Shown one piece after another: positions 7,655-15,846 of a stretch of 64,000 nucleotides of DNA; the stretch's first letter is position 1; each line of letters starts with the position of its first letter. Source of the stretch: Phytomonospora sp040655735 (GTDB taxonomy: Bacteria; Actinomycetota; Actinomycetes; Mycobacteriales; Micromonosporaceae); NCBI RefSeq assembly GCF_040655735.1, contig NZ_JBFAKK010000010.1:248001-312000 (forward strand), written 5' to 3'. The translations under genes were made by a program, and so were the position numbers. Under the pieces are notes generated by a model. The model searched no databases. It saw only the letters and a program-made list of their open reading frames with translations, and was not told the origin of the DNA.

Positions 7655-8416
7655 CTACGCGCGCCGCTCCCGGTGGGCCTTCTGCCGGCAGGCGGGGCCG
7701 CAGTAGCGAGCCGGCCGGCCGGTACGGGCCGCCTCGATGGCCCGGCCGCACTGTTCACACACCGCACCTGGCGGAGTTTCGTTACGTTTCGCGGCCGTGG
7801 TTTCGTTACGGTCGCTCCATTCGGTGAGGGGTTTCGTGACGTCGGCGCGCAGGCCTTCGGCCACGACCCGCGCGAGCAGGCCGTTTCGGTCGGAGGCGCG
7901 GCGCTCGAACTCCATCGACGCCGTGCCTCCCACCAGCGCCTGCACGTCGTCGCGGTCGACGTCGGCGCGCACGACGCCCGCCTCCTGGGCCGCTGTGAGC
8001 AGCTCCGACAGCACCGCCAGGTAGTCGTCGAACAGTTCCGCCGAGAGGAGCGTGTGCTCGCCGGTCAGGGAGTGGAAGCCTTCGCACAGCGCGCGGTTGA
8101 CGGCCCCGTGCTTCACCACGTGCTCGAAGAAGGCGAAGAACCTGTCACCAGGGTCGCCCTCACGCCGGCAGAGCTCGCGGCCCCAGGCGGTGATCTCGCT
8201 GGTCCGCCGGGTGATCACGGCCTCGAACAGCTTTTCCTTGCTGGGAAAGTGCCGGTAGACGGTGCCCGCGCCGACCCCCGCGCGCCTGGCGATCTCGCCG
8301 AGCGTCACCGACGTGCCCTCGGCCGCGAAGGTCTCCAAGGCCACGTCCAGGACGCGGGTTCGGTTCCTTCGCGCGTCGGCGCGCAGACCTTCGGCGTCAG
8401 GTGTGTCGACGGTCAC
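7655..8416 (-). CDS. TetR-family regulator with C-terminal four-Cys tail
   Basis: 253 residues. The N-terminal TetR helix-turn-helix (about 20-65) contains VTLGEIARRAGVGAGTVYRH, and a ligand-binding helical domain follows. Residues 220-253 add a compact four-cysteine module, CxxC (220, 223) and CxxxC (239, 243), followed by a basic end, resembling a zinc-binding tail. It is transcribed divergently from the NmrA-family gene, and a CGGGTT/AACCCG palindrome between them is the likely operator. The GTG at 8416 is preceded by GGAGG 8 nt upstream. Confidence 0.92.
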   Translation of the reverse strand: MTVDTPDAEGLRADARRNRTRVLDVALETFAAEGTSVTLGEIARRAGVGAGTVYRHFPSKEKLFEAVITRRTSEITAWGRELCRREGDPGDRFFAFFEHVVKHGAVNRALCEGFHSLTGEHTLLSAELFDDYLAVLSELLTAAQEAGVVRADVDRDDVQALVGGTASMEFERRASDRNGLLARVVAEGLRADVTKPLTEWSDRNETTAAKRNETPPGAVCEQCGRAIEAARTGRPARYCGPACRQKAHRERRA

Positions 8417-8462
8417 GATCGTGGACCTCCGGTCGGGCGGATTAAACGGGTCGGTGATTCCG

Positions 8463-8488
8463 TATAGTGAAGCGGGTTGCTGAACCCG
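8463..8488 (+). promoter_or_regulatory. -10 box and TetR operator candidate for the NmrA gene
   Basis: TATAGT (8463-8468) is a good -10. CGGGTT-GCTG-AACCCG (8473-8488) is a perfect 6-bp-arm palindrome covering the predicted start of transcription, the classic position for TetR-type repression of the divergent gene. No good -35 is visible. Confidence 0.6.
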
Positions 8489-8514
8489 ATTCTATCCCTC
8501 AGCGGAGGAACACC

Positions 8515-9402
8515 ATGTCGAAGATCCTCGTCACCGGCGCCACCGGACAGCAGGGCGGCGCCGTCGTCGCCCGCCTGCTCGCCGACGGCCACACCGTCCA
8601 CGCCCTCACCCGCGACACCGACTCGCCCGCCGCCCGCCGGCTCGCCGAACGGGGAGCCCACGTCGTCGCCGGCGACCAGGCCGACCCGGGCGCCGTCCGC
8701 GCGGCGGTGTCGGGCGTCGACGGCGTCTTCAGCGTCCAGCCCGTCGCCAACTTCAGCGCCGCCGCCGATTTCGACGAGGTCGCCGTCGGCGAGAGCCTGA
8801 TCGACGCGGCGAAGGACGCCGGTGTCGGGCACTTCGTCTACACCTCGGCCATCGGCGTCGACAAGGACACCGGCATCGTCCACATGGCCGGGAAACTGCG
8901 CATCGAACGCCACCTCGCCGAGTCCGGCCTGTCCCACACCGTCCTTCGTCCCGCCTCCTTCATGGAGAACTACCTGCACCCGCTCTTCGGGCTGCGCGGC
9001 GGCGGAGCCCTCACCTCGGCCGCCCTGCCGCACATCGCGCTCCACCTGATCGCCGTCGACGACATCGCCGACGTCGCGGGCGCCGCCTTCGCCGACCCCG
9101 CGCGCCATGACGGGCGGACCATCGAGCTTGCGGGTGACGTCCTGACCTCGCCGCAGGTCGCCGCGGAGCTCAGCCGCGGCCTCGGCAGAGAGGTGCCCTT
9201 CCAGCAGATCCCCATCGAGGAGCTGCGCGCGGCCAACGCCGAGGCCGCCCGCGGGTACGAGGCCCTCAACGCGGGTGCGAGCACGGTGGTCGACATCGCG
9301 GCGCTGCGCGCGGAGTTCCCCCGCCTGCGGACCCTGCGCGCCTGGCTCGACGAAGGCGCGGCGGCCAAGCTCGCGGCGGTCCTCGACTCCGGGAGGCAGT
9401 GA
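8515..9402 (+). CDS. NmrA-family NAD(P)-binding protein
   Basis: 295 residues with an N-terminal Rossmann fold (ILVTGATGQQGGAVVARLL). An NmrA/HSCARG-like body follows, including GVGHFVYTSAIG and the conserved LRPASFMENY. These are atypical SDRs that either sense NADP(H) redox state or reduce quinone-like substrates. The YxxxK catalytic pair is replaced by a downstream Lys region (HMAGKLRIERHL). ATG 8515 is preferred to the upstream GTG because GGAGGA lies 8 nt before it. It is probably controlled by the divergent TetR protein. Confidence 0.92.
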   Translation: MSKILVTGATGQQGGAVVARLLADGHTVHALTRDTDSPAARRLAERGAHVVAGDQADPGAVRAAVSGVDGVFSVQPVANFSAAADFDEVAVGESLIDAAKDAGVGHFVYTSAIGVDKDTGIVHMAGKLRIERHLAESGLSHTVLRPASFMENYLHPLFGLRGGGALTSAALPHIALHLIAVDDIADVAGAAFADPARHDGRTIELAGDVLTSPQVAAELSRGLGREVPFQQIPIEELRAANAEAARGYEALNAGASTVVDIAALRAEFPRLRTLRAWLDEGAAAKLAAVLDSGRQ

Positions 9403-9465
9403 AACTCCTCACCTCGCGCGGCATCGAACCCCGTCACCGTGGAAGACTCGTCGGCAGACCAGCAT

Positions 9466-9616
9466 GCGCGCTGGCGGGGTCGGTGAAATTCCGAACCGGC
9501 GGTAACGAGGCCTCTTCGAGCCTCGAAGTCCGCGACCCGGTTGCCTCCAGTAACCGGTGGACCTGGTGAGAGTCCAGGACCGACGGTCAAAGTCCGGATG
9601 GTAGTTGGCGCGCGCG
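9466..9616 (+). promoter_or_regulatory. FMN riboswitch (RFN element)
   Basis: The leader of ribE contains the universally conserved RFN blocks: GGTGAAATTCCGAACCGGCG (9482-9501), AGTCCGCGACCCG (9527-9539), the GAGAGTCCAGGACCGACGGT stretch (9569-9588) and AAAGTCCGGATGGTAG (9589-9604). Complementary GCGCG-type ends (9466-9471 and 9607-9616) can close P1. Binding of FMN should lower expression of the rib operon. Confidence 0.96.
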
Positions 9617-9671
9617 ACACCGGCACGTCCCTTCCGGGGCGGCAGGCCCTTCTTCGGGCTCGGCCGGTGTC
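9616..9671 (+). promoter_or_regulatory. Expression-platform hairpin of the FMN riboswitch
   Basis: GACACCGGC (9616-9624) pairs with GCCGGTGTC (9663-9671) and encloses a smaller GGCCC/GGGCT hairpin. It starts where P1 ends, so it can compete with P1. No U-tract follows, which points to translational or Rho-dependent control rather than intrinsic termination. Confidence 0.5.
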
Positions 9672-9723
9672 AGCGGTATTTCCCCGCCTGTACGTGTGCC
9701 CGATTTGACAGGTGGAGGGCCAC

Positions 9724-10317
9724 ATGTTCACTGGCATCGTCGAAGAGCTCGGCGAGATCGTCGCCGTAGAACCCGCACGTCTGGGCATCCGGGGCCGCGA
9801 CGTCGCCTCCGACGCGAAGCACGGCGACTCGATCGCCGTCAACGGCGTCTGCCTCACCGTGACCGATGTGGACGGTGATGTTTTCGGCGTCGACGTGATG
9901 GGCGAGACCTACGCCCGCACGGCGCTCGGAGCGCTCGTACCCGGAGACCGGGTCAATCTGGAAAGGGCCGCCACGATGGCCACCCGCCTGGGCGGTCACA
10001 TCGTGCAGGGCCACGTCGACGGAGTCGGCGAGATCCTCGAACGCCGGCAGGAAGAGGGCTGGGAGACCGTCCACTTCCGGCTTCCCGAAGGGCTGGCGAA
10101 GTACATCGTCGAGAAGGGGTCGATCACCATCGACGGTGTCTCGCTGACGGTGGTCTCCATCGGCGGCGACGAGTTCACCGTCGGACTGATCCCGACCACG
10201 CTCGCGCTGACGACGCTGGGCGTCAAGACCGTCGGAGACCCCGTGCACTTCGAGGTCGACATCCTCGCCAAGCACGTGGAGAAGCTGCTGGCCGCCCGAG
10301 AGGGGATCGCGGCATGA
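9724..10317 (+). CDS. ribE: Riboflavin synthase (alpha chain)
   Basis: Dismutates two 6,7-dimethyl-8-ribityllumazine molecules to riboflavin. The 197 residues form two homologous lumazine-binding beta-barrels, each opening with the typical GIVEELGEI / GHVDGVGEI pattern and carrying NGVCLTV / DGVSLTV. The N-terminal MFTGIVE is diagnostic. ATG 9724 is used because GGTGGAGG sits at 9711-9718. The upstream in-frame GTG at 9712 lies inside that ribosome-binding site. It is the first gene of the riboswitch-controlled operon, and its TGA overlaps the ATG of ribBA. Confidence 0.97.
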   Translation: MFTGIVEELGEIVAVEPARLGIRGRDVASDAKHGDSIAVNGVCLTVTDVDGDVFGVDVMGETYARTALGALVPGDRVNLERAATMATRLGGHIVQGHVDGVGEILERRQEEGWETVHFRLPEGLAKYIVEKGSITIDGVSLTVVSIGGDEFTVGLIPTTLALTTLGVKTVGDPVHFEVDILAKHVEKLLAAREGIAA

Positions 10318-11585
10318 GCGCCGACGCCAACCCGCATGCGGGGCTCGACGACATCGAGCGCGCCGTCGCCGACATCGCCGCAGGCCGGGCCGTGATCGTC
10401 GTCGACGACGAGGACCGCGAGAACGAGGGCGACCTCATCTTCGCCGCCGAGAAGGCGACCCCGGAGCTGCTGGCCTTCATGGTCCGCTACACCTCCGGCT
10501 ACATCTGCGCCCCGCTCATGCCCGAGGACGCCGACCGGCTCGACCTGCCGCCCCAGTTCCACACCAACCAGGACAGCCGCGGTACGGCCTACACGGTCAC
10601 CGTCGACGCCGCCGACCGCGAGAGCACCGGCATCTCGGCCAAGGACCGGGCGCACACGATCAGCCTCCTCGCCGATCCCGACGCCAAACCCGCCGACTTC
10701 ACCCGACCCGGCCACGTGGTGCCCCTGCGGGCGGTGCCCGGGGGAGTGCTGCGCCGGCCCGGCCACACCGAGGCCGCCATCGACCTCGCCGTCATGGCGG
10801 GCCTTCGCCCGGCCGGCGTGCTGTGCGAGATGGTCAACGACGACGGCACCATGAAGCGCCTGGGCGACCTGCGCGAGTTCGCCGACGAGCACGACATCGC
10901 GCTGATCAGCATCGTCGACCTGGTCGACTACCGGCGCCGGACCGAGCGGACCGTCGAGCGCGTCGCCACGACCCGCCTGCCCACCGAGCACGGGATCTTC
11001 CGGGCCGTCGGCTACGCCGAGCCCGGCGCCGCCGCCGGTGGCGCCGACGGCGAGCACGTCGCGCTCGTGCACGGCGAGATCGGTGACGGGGAGGACGTCC
11101 TCGTCCGCGTCCACTCCGAGTGCCTCACCGGCGACGCCTTCGCTTCCCTGCGCTGCGACTGCGGTCCCCAGCTGCACGCCGCGATGCGGGCCGTGGCCGA
11201 CGAGGGCCGCGGGATCGTGCTCTACATGCGCGGCCACGAAGGGCGCGGCATCGGCCTGCTCCAGAAGCTCAAGGCCTACGAACTCCAGGACGCCGGCCGC
11301 GACACCGTGGACGCCAACCTCGACCTGGGCCTGCCCGCCGACGCCCGCGACTACGGCACCGGCGCGCAGATCCTCGCCGACCTGGGCGTGAAGTCGATGC
11401 GGCTGCTGACCAACAACCCCGACAAGCGCGCCGGGATCGAGGGCTTCGGCCTGCGCGTGCTCGGCCGGGTGACGCTGCCCGTGCACGCCCACCCGGAGAA
11501 CCTCGCCTACCTGCGGACCAAGCGCGACCGCATGGGGCATCTGCTGGACGATCTGAAGCTCGACGACCTGAAGGAGGCCGTGTGA
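10314..11585 (+). CDS. ribBA: Bifunctional DHBP synthase / GTP cyclohydrolase II
   Basis: 423 residues. The N-terminal 3,4-dihydroxy-2-butanone-4-phosphate synthase domain (~8-205) contains VVDDEDRENEGDL and RPGHVVPLRA. The C-terminal GTP cyclohydrolase II domain (~210-410) contains the zinc motif CLTGDAFASLRCDC (Cx10CxC) and RGHEGRGIGLLQK. It makes both precursors of lumazine from ribulose 5-phosphate and GTP. It overlaps ribE by 4 bp and ribH by 1 bp, with AAGGAGG near its 3' end serving ribH. Confidence 0.97.
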   Translation: MSADANPHAGLDDIERAVADIAAGRAVIVVDDEDRENEGDLIFAAEKATPELLAFMVRYTSGYICAPLMPEDADRLDLPPQFHTNQDSRGTAYTVTVDAADRESTGISAKDRAHTISLLADPDAKPADFTRPGHVVPLRAVPGGVLRRPGHTEAAIDLAVMAGLRPAGVLCEMVNDDGTMKRLGDLREFADEHDIALISIVDLVDYRRRTERTVERVATTRLPTEHGIFRAVGYAEPGAAAGGADGEHVALVHGEIGDGEDVLVRVHSECLTGDAFASLRCDCGPQLHAAMRAVADEGRGIVLYMRGHEGRGIGLLQKLKAYELQDAGRDTVDANLDLGLPADARDYGTGAQILADLGVKSMRLLTNNPDKRAGIEGFGLRVLGRVTLPVHAHPENLAYLRTKRDRMGHLLDDLKLDDLKEAV

Positions 11586-12055
11586 TGGCCGGTTCCGGAA
11601 CGCCCGAACTCACCACCGTCGATGCCTCCGGCCTGCGCCTCGGCGTTGTCGTGACGCGCTGGCACGCCGACCTGACCGGGCAGATGCTCGACCGCGCGCT
11701 CGCCGCCGCCGACGCCAGCAAGGTCGTCGACGTGGTCACCGCGCACGTCGAGGGCTCGGTGGAGATCCCGGTGGTCGCCCAGGCCCTCGCCCGCCGTTGC
11801 GACGCCGTCGTGGCGCTGGGAGTGGTCGTCCGCGGCGACACCGCGCATTTCGACTACGTGTGCCGCTCGGTCACCGACGGGCTGACGCGCATCGCGCTCG
11901 ACGAGTCGACGCCCGTCGCGCACGGCGTCCTCACCGTCGACACCCTTCAGCAGGCCCGCGACCGCGCTGGTTTCACCGACTCGTCCGAGGACAAGGGCTG
12001 GGGGGCGACCATCGCCGCCCTCGACGCAGCCGTGACCCTGCGCGCGGTGCGGTGA
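11585..12055 (+). CDS. ribH: 6,7-Dimethyl-8-ribityllumazine synthase
   Basis: 156 residues of the lumazine synthase family. Seen are GVVVTRWHADLTGQML at the N-terminus, HVEGSVEIPVVAQ, ALGVVVRGDTAHFDYVCRSV with the conserved catalytic His, and PVAHGVLTVDT. It condenses the RibBA product with the ribitylaminopyrimidine to give the RibE substrate and normally forms a 60-mer or pentamer. It starts at the ATG overlapping the ribBA TGA, with AAGGAGG 8 nt upstream. It ends the rib operon. The ribD gene that supplies the ribitylaminopyrimidine is not in this window. Confidence 0.97.
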   Translation: MAGSGTPELTTVDASGLRLGVVVTRWHADLTGQMLDRALAAADASKVVDVVTAHVEGSVEIPVVAQALARRCDAVVALGVVVRGDTAHFDYVCRSVTDGLTRIALDESTPVAHGVLTVDTLQQARDRAGFTDSSEDKGWGATIAALDAAVTLRAVR

Positions 12056-12123
12056 CGTCCCAGGTTGTGGGCAGTCCAGGGCCGTACGGGAGCCGCCACC
12101 GAGGCGACGTAGGCTGGTCGACC

Positions 12124-12387
12124 GTGAAGACCTTCGACCAGCTGTTCGCCGAACTGGCGCGCAAGGCCGAGACCCGTCCCGACGGATCCGGCACCGTTGC
12201 GGCCCTGGACGCCGGCGTGCACGCGATCGGCAAGAAGCTCGTGGAGGAGGCCGCCGAATCCTGGATGGCCGCCGAACACGAGGGCAGGGAACGGGCCGCC
12301 GAGGAGATCTCCCAGCTCCTCTACCACGCCCAGGTCCTCATGATCGCCACCGGACTGTCCCTTGAGGACGTTTACCGACATCTGTGA
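12124..12387 (+). CDS. hisE: Phosphoribosyl-ATP pyrophosphatase
   Basis: 87 residues. Hydrolyses phosphoribosyl-ATP to phosphoribosyl-AMP in the second step of histidine synthesis. The all-alpha MazG-like core is visible in KKLVEEAAESWMAAEHEG and EEISQLLYHAQVLM, with metal-binding Glu/Asp residues. GTG 12124 follows a -10-like TAGGCT (12110-12115) by 8 nt with no ribosome-binding site, suggesting a leaderless message. It is followed 47 bp later by hisG, the first-step enzyme. Confidence 0.95.
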   Translation: MKTFDQLFAELARKAETRPDGSGTVAALDAGVHAIGKKLVEEAAESWMAAEHEGRERAAEEISQLLYHAQVLMIATGLSLEDVYRHL

Positions 12388-12434
12388 CGGCCGCCCCCGC
12401 CACCGATCACCGTGAACGTCTCCAAGGAGCCGAA

Positions 12435-13280
12435 GTGCTGCGCGTAGCCCTGCCCAACAAAGGATCGCTCTCCCAGACCGCCTCGGTCATGCTCACCGAG
12501 GCCGGATACCGGCAGCGTCCCGCCGAGCGCGACCTGACCTGCGTCGACACCGACAACGACATCGAGTTCTTCTACCTCCGTCCCCGCGACATCGCCACCT
12601 ACGTCGGCTCGGGCGACCTCGACCTCGGCATCACCGGCCGCGACCTGCTGATCGACTCCGGTGCCCCCGCCGAGGAGGTCCTCCCGCTGGGATTCGGCGG
12701 TTCGGTGTTCCGCTACGCCGCCCGGCCGGGGACCGCCTCCACCTTCGCCGACCTCGACGGCCGCCGCGTCGCCACGTCCTACCCGGGCCTGGTCGCGCGG
12801 CACCTGGAGGCACAGGGCGTCACCGCCGAGGTAATCCGCCTCGACGGCGCCGTCGAGAACGCCGTCGGCCTGGGTGTCGCCGACGTCGTCGCCGACGTCG
12901 TGTCCACCGGCGCCACCCTGCGCCAGGCGGGCCTCGAACCCTTCGGCGACGCGCTGCTCAAGTCGGAGGCCGCGCTGATCCGCCGGATCGACGCTCCCGG
13001 CAGCGAAGCCGCCGACGGGCTCGTCCGACGTCTCCGCGGCGTCCTCGTCGCCCGCGAGTACGTGATGCTCGCCTACGACGTGCGCGCCGAACTCGTCGAG
13101 CAGTCCACCGCGCTGACCCCGGGCATCGAGTCGCCGACCGTCTCGCCCCTGCACCGCGAAGGATGGGTCGCCGTACAGGCGATGACACCGGCGCGGCAGG
13201 TGCAAAGGATCATGGACGAGTTGTACGCGATCGGCGCGCGAGGCATCCTGGTCACCAAGATCCACGCGTGCCGGATCTGA
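12435..13280 (+). CDS. hisG: ATP phosphoribosyltransferase (long form)
   Basis: 281 residues. Catalyses ATP plus PRPP to phosphoribosyl-ATP, the feedback-regulated first step of histidine synthesis. The catalytic part has LRVALPNKGSLSQ, GITGRDLLIDSG and the PRPP loop region DVVSTGATLRQAG. The C-terminal ~75 residues form the ACT-like histidine-binding domain of the long, HisZ-independent class. GTG 12435 is preferred because AAGGAG (12424-12429) precedes it. A longer frame opening at GTG 12384 overlaps the hisE stop but has no ribosome-binding site and adds an unconserved N-terminus. Confidence 0.95.
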   Translation: MLRVALPNKGSLSQTASVMLTEAGYRQRPAERDLTCVDTDNDIEFFYLRPRDIATYVGSGDLDLGITGRDLLIDSGAPAEEVLPLGFGGSVFRYAARPGTASTFADLDGRRVATSYPGLVARHLEAQGVTAEVIRLDGAVENAVGLGVADVVADVVSTGATLRQAGLEPFGDALLKSEAALIRRIDAPGSEAADGLVRRLRGVLVAREYVMLAYDVRAELVEQSTALTPGIESPTVSPLHREGWVAVQAMTPARQVQRIMDELYAIGARGILVTKIHACRI

Positions 13281-13291
13281 CCGGCCCGCGC

Positions 13292-13319
13292 CGGCCCCCG
13301 CGTTCGCGCGCGGGGGCCG
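13292..13319 (+). terminator. Terminator after hisG
   Basis: CGGCCCCCGCG (13292-13302) pairs perfectly with 13309-13319 around a 6-nt loop, 11 nt after the hisG stop. Confidence 0.75.
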
Positions 13320-13347
13320 CACCCCCACCCCTGTCCGGAGGCCCCCC

Positions 13348-14559
13348 ATGCCGGAAAGCGAGCCCGCTAGAACCACGGCCGTAAGGGACAAGGTTGTCCC
13401 ACCGGCCCGCCCGCCCGTCCCCGTACTGGTCGCCATCGGCCTCGCCTTCGCCGGCGGCCTGGCCACCGCCCTCCAGTCGGCCCTCAACGCCGAACTCGGA
13501 CTCCGTGTCGGCTCACCCCTCTCGGCGGCCCTGGTCAGCAACCTCGTCGGCGGCGTACTGCTCCTGGCGATCCTGATCACGGTCCCCGCCACCCGACGCG
13601 GCCTCGCCCGCATCCGCCACCAGCCCCAACGCTGGTGGGTCTACATCGGCGGCGCCTTCGGCGCCGTGTTCCTGTTCACCGGGGCCTTCACCGTCCCCCT
13701 CATCGGCGTCGCCCTGTTCACGGTCGGCCAGGTCTGCGGACAGACCGGCGGCGGCCTCCTCGCCGACCGCGCCGGCCTCGGTCCCAACGGCCGCGTCAAC
13801 GTCACCGGCTGGCGCGTACTAGGCACCGCGCTCGCCGTCGTCGCCGTCCTCGTCGCCCAGTTCGGCCGCGGCTTCAGCGCCGACAGCGCCTGGTGGCTCC
13901 TGCCCCTGGTCGCCGTCATGGGCATGGGCCTTGCCGCGCAGGGCGCCCTCAACGCCCGCCTCACCGTCATCTCCCGACAGCCCTTCTCCACCGGCATGGT
14001 CAACTTCACCGTCGGCACCCTCACGGTGCTGATCGTCTTCACCCCGCTGCGCCTCGCCGGCGTCATCCCCTGGAACGGTCTCCCCACCGAACCCTGGCTC
14101 TACGCGGGCGGACTCGTCGGCCCCTTCGTGGTCACCGCCGCCGTGCTCTCCATCGCCCGCCTCGGCGTCCTCCGCAGCGGACTCGGCGGCCTCGCCGGAC
14201 AACTCACCGGCGCGCTCGCCCTCGACGTCGTCCGCACCGGCAACCCGCCCTCGCCATGGGTCGTCGCGGGCGTGCTCATCACGGCCGCCGCGGTGGTGGT
14301 GTCCGGCCGCAGGCCGCGCCGGGGTTTAGGGAACCACCACGCGAGAAGGCCGCCGCCCGCCCCGGCGGCGGCCCCCGCGCCCCCTCACCGCGTCATCGCC
14401 TCGGACATCCTCCGGCGCATCGGCCCCACCCGGTCGATCGTGCGGAACACCGCCCGCGTCATCACCCGCGAGAACGCGCTGTCGCTCACGCCCGACCGCA
14501 GGTTCCGCAACGCCGCCTTCACGGTCGGGAACGCATACCCGCGCATCTTCGCCTCGTAG
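13348..14559 (+). CDS. YdcZ/DUF606-type DMT transporter, 3' end read-through
   Basis: An integral membrane protein with about ten hydrophobic segments in two repeated halves (AGGLATALQSALNAELGLRVGSP and a second GLAAQGALNARLTVISRQPF) typical of the DUF606/YdcZ branch of the drug/metabolite transporters. The substrate is unknown. The expected end is near VVVSGRRPRR (about residue 325). The frame instead runs another ~78 residues of low-complexity, antisense-like sequence that overlaps the convergent monooxygenase gene by 175 bp. Removing one G from the run at 14321-14324 would put TAG 14327-14329 in frame just before a terminator hairpin. A recent stop loss or a base-call error is therefore likely. 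Confidence 0.88.
   Translation: MPESEPARTTAVRDKVVPPARPPVPVLVAIGLAFAGGLATALQSALNAELGLRVGSPLSAALVSNLVGGVLLLAILITVPATRRGLARIRHQPQRWWVYIGGAFGAVFLFTGAFTVPLIGVALFTVGQVCGQTGGGLLADRAGLGPNGRVNVTGWRVLGTALAVVAVLVAQFGRGFSADSAWWLLPLVAVMGMGLAAQGALNARLTVISRQPFSTGMVNFTVGTLTVLIVFTPLRLAGVIPWNGLPTEPWLYAGGLVGPFVVTAAVLSIARLGVLRSGLGGLAGQLTGALALDVVRTGNPPSPWVVAGVLITAAAVVVSGRRPRRGLGNHHARRPPPAPAAAPAPPHRVIASDILRRIGPTRSIVRNTARVITRENALSLTPDRRFRNAAFTVGNAYPRIFAS
14348..14373. terminator. Terminator hairpin inside the read-through region
   Basis: GGCCGCCGCC (14348-14357) pairs perfectly with 14364-14373 around 6 nt. It lies between the inferred original transporter stop (14327-14329) and the monooxygenase stop, where a bidirectional terminator is expected. 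Confidence 0.7.
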
Positions 14560-15653
14560 TCGCCGACCGCCGCGGTCAGGTCGCGCTTCCCGCTCACGAC
14601 CGACTCGATCGCCCGGCACAACTCGCCGGCGTCCACGATCGCCGTGTTCGCCCCCGCGCCCGCCGTCGGCGGCATGCAGTGCACCGCGTCCCCCAGCAGC
14701 GTCACGTTGCTCGGCGCCCAAGGCCCGACCAGTGTCGCCACCGTGAACGGGTACACCATCACCGTCCCCAGATCGCTCAGCGCCATCAGGTCGAGCAGCC
14801 CCGAATGCCACCCGTCGACCGCCGACATGGCCAGATCCAGCAGCGCCCACGGCTCCAGACCCGTCACCGCCGCGCGCTCACCGACCTTGTCCCACGTCGT
14901 CACCAAGTTCCACATGACGTAGTCGGCCGTCTCGTCCCGCAGCGGATCCGCCGCCGGGCCGGCGCGCTCGCCCCGGAACTCGTGCGCGGCCAGGAACATG
15001 GCCTTCCCGCCGGGCCCGAAGACCATTCCGGATCCGGCGAACAGCTGCCCCGGCAGCAGTTCCCGCGTCCGCTCGGTCAGCGGGACCTTCCCGGAGATGG
15101 TGAAGGCGCCGGTGTCGAGCCGGGGTGCGTGCGGGAGGCGCTGCTCGCGCACTCGCGAGCCGGCGCCGTCGGCGGCGACGAGCAGATCGGCGTCGCTGTG
15201 GCTGCCGTCGGCGAAGTGCGCGCGGACCCGCCCGCCGGGCAGCTCGCTGTAGGCCTCGAACCTCTTGCCGAAGGCGACCACGTCGTCGAGCTCGGACAGC
15301 AGCACCTTGCGCAGCGCCATCCGGTCGACCGACTTGTAGCCGTCGACGTAGTGGTCGGCCGCCGGGTTGTCGTCTCCGAGGACGAGCAGCCGCCGCAGCC
15401 GCTCGTCGTAGAAGCCCAGTGAGGTGTTGGGCTTGCCGGCGGTCTCGGCGAATTCCCGGTACAGATGCTCGGGCAGGCATTCGTGGAGCGCCCGGCATCC
15501 CTTCGGGCTTATATGGACGCGATAGCCCTGAAGGCGTTCGCGACTGGTGCGGTCCCGCTCGAAGACCTGGACGGGCACACCCGCCCGCCGCAGTCCTTGG
15601 GCGAGGGTGAGGCCGCCGATTCCGCCGCCGACGACGGCCGCTGTGAAAGCCAT
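14385..15653 (-). CDS. FAD-dependent monooxygenase (PHBH-like)
   Basis: 422 residues. The FAD-binding motif GGGIGGLTLAQGLRRAG is at the N-terminus, the DG motif region VAADGAGSRVREQ in the middle, and the second FAD motif LLGDAVHCMPPTAGAGANTA near residue 300. This is the p-hydroxybenzoate-hydroxylase fold common in polyketide and aromatic hydroxylation. The substrate is unknown. The internal ATG at 15653 is chosen because GGAG precedes it and the FAD motif starts immediately. An upstream extension of 42 residues is rich in Arg and unconserved. Convergent with the transporter gene. Confidence 0.92.
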   Translation of the reverse strand: MAFTAAVVGGGIGGLTLAQGLRRAGVPVQVFERDRTSRERLQGYRVHISPKGCRALHECLPEHLYREFAETAGKPNTSLGFYDERLRRLLVLGDDNPAADHYVDGYKSVDRMALRKVLLSELDDVVAFGKRFEAYSELPGGRVRAHFADGSHSDADLLVAADGAGSRVREQRLPHAPRLDTGAFTISGKVPLTERTRELLPGQLFAGSGMVFGPGGKAMFLAAHEFRGERAGPAADPLRDETADYVMWNLVTTWDKVGERAAVTGLEPWALLDLAMSAVDGWHSGLLDLMALSDLGTVMVYPFTVATLVGPWAPSNVTLLGDAVHCMPPTAGAGANTAIVDAGELCRAIESVVSGKRDLTAAVGDYEAKMRGYAFPTVKAALRNLRSGVSDSAFSRVMTRAVFRTIDRVGPMRRRMSEAMTR

Positions 15654-15760
15654 GACGAACTCCGTTTCCGCTGGTCGATCGCGTGTGACGCAACGGTATG
15701 GAGTTCGGCGGGGTCTCGAATCGGTCAGATGACCGGCGCGAGGGGACTTAAGGCGTCCCC

Positions 15761-15792
15761 GGCGGCCGCGCGGACGCACCCGCGCGGCCGCC
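15761..15792 (-). terminator. Terminator after the amidase gene
   Basis: GGCGGCCGCGCGG (15761-15773) pairs perfectly over 13 bp with 15780-15792 around a 6-nt loop, about 55 bp beyond the amidase stop on the minus strand. Confidence 0.75.
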
Positions 15793-15846
15793 GCTGCGGG
15801 ACGGGCGGCCCCAGGATCGCCGCCCGCCCCGCCGCCGGGACAAGCC

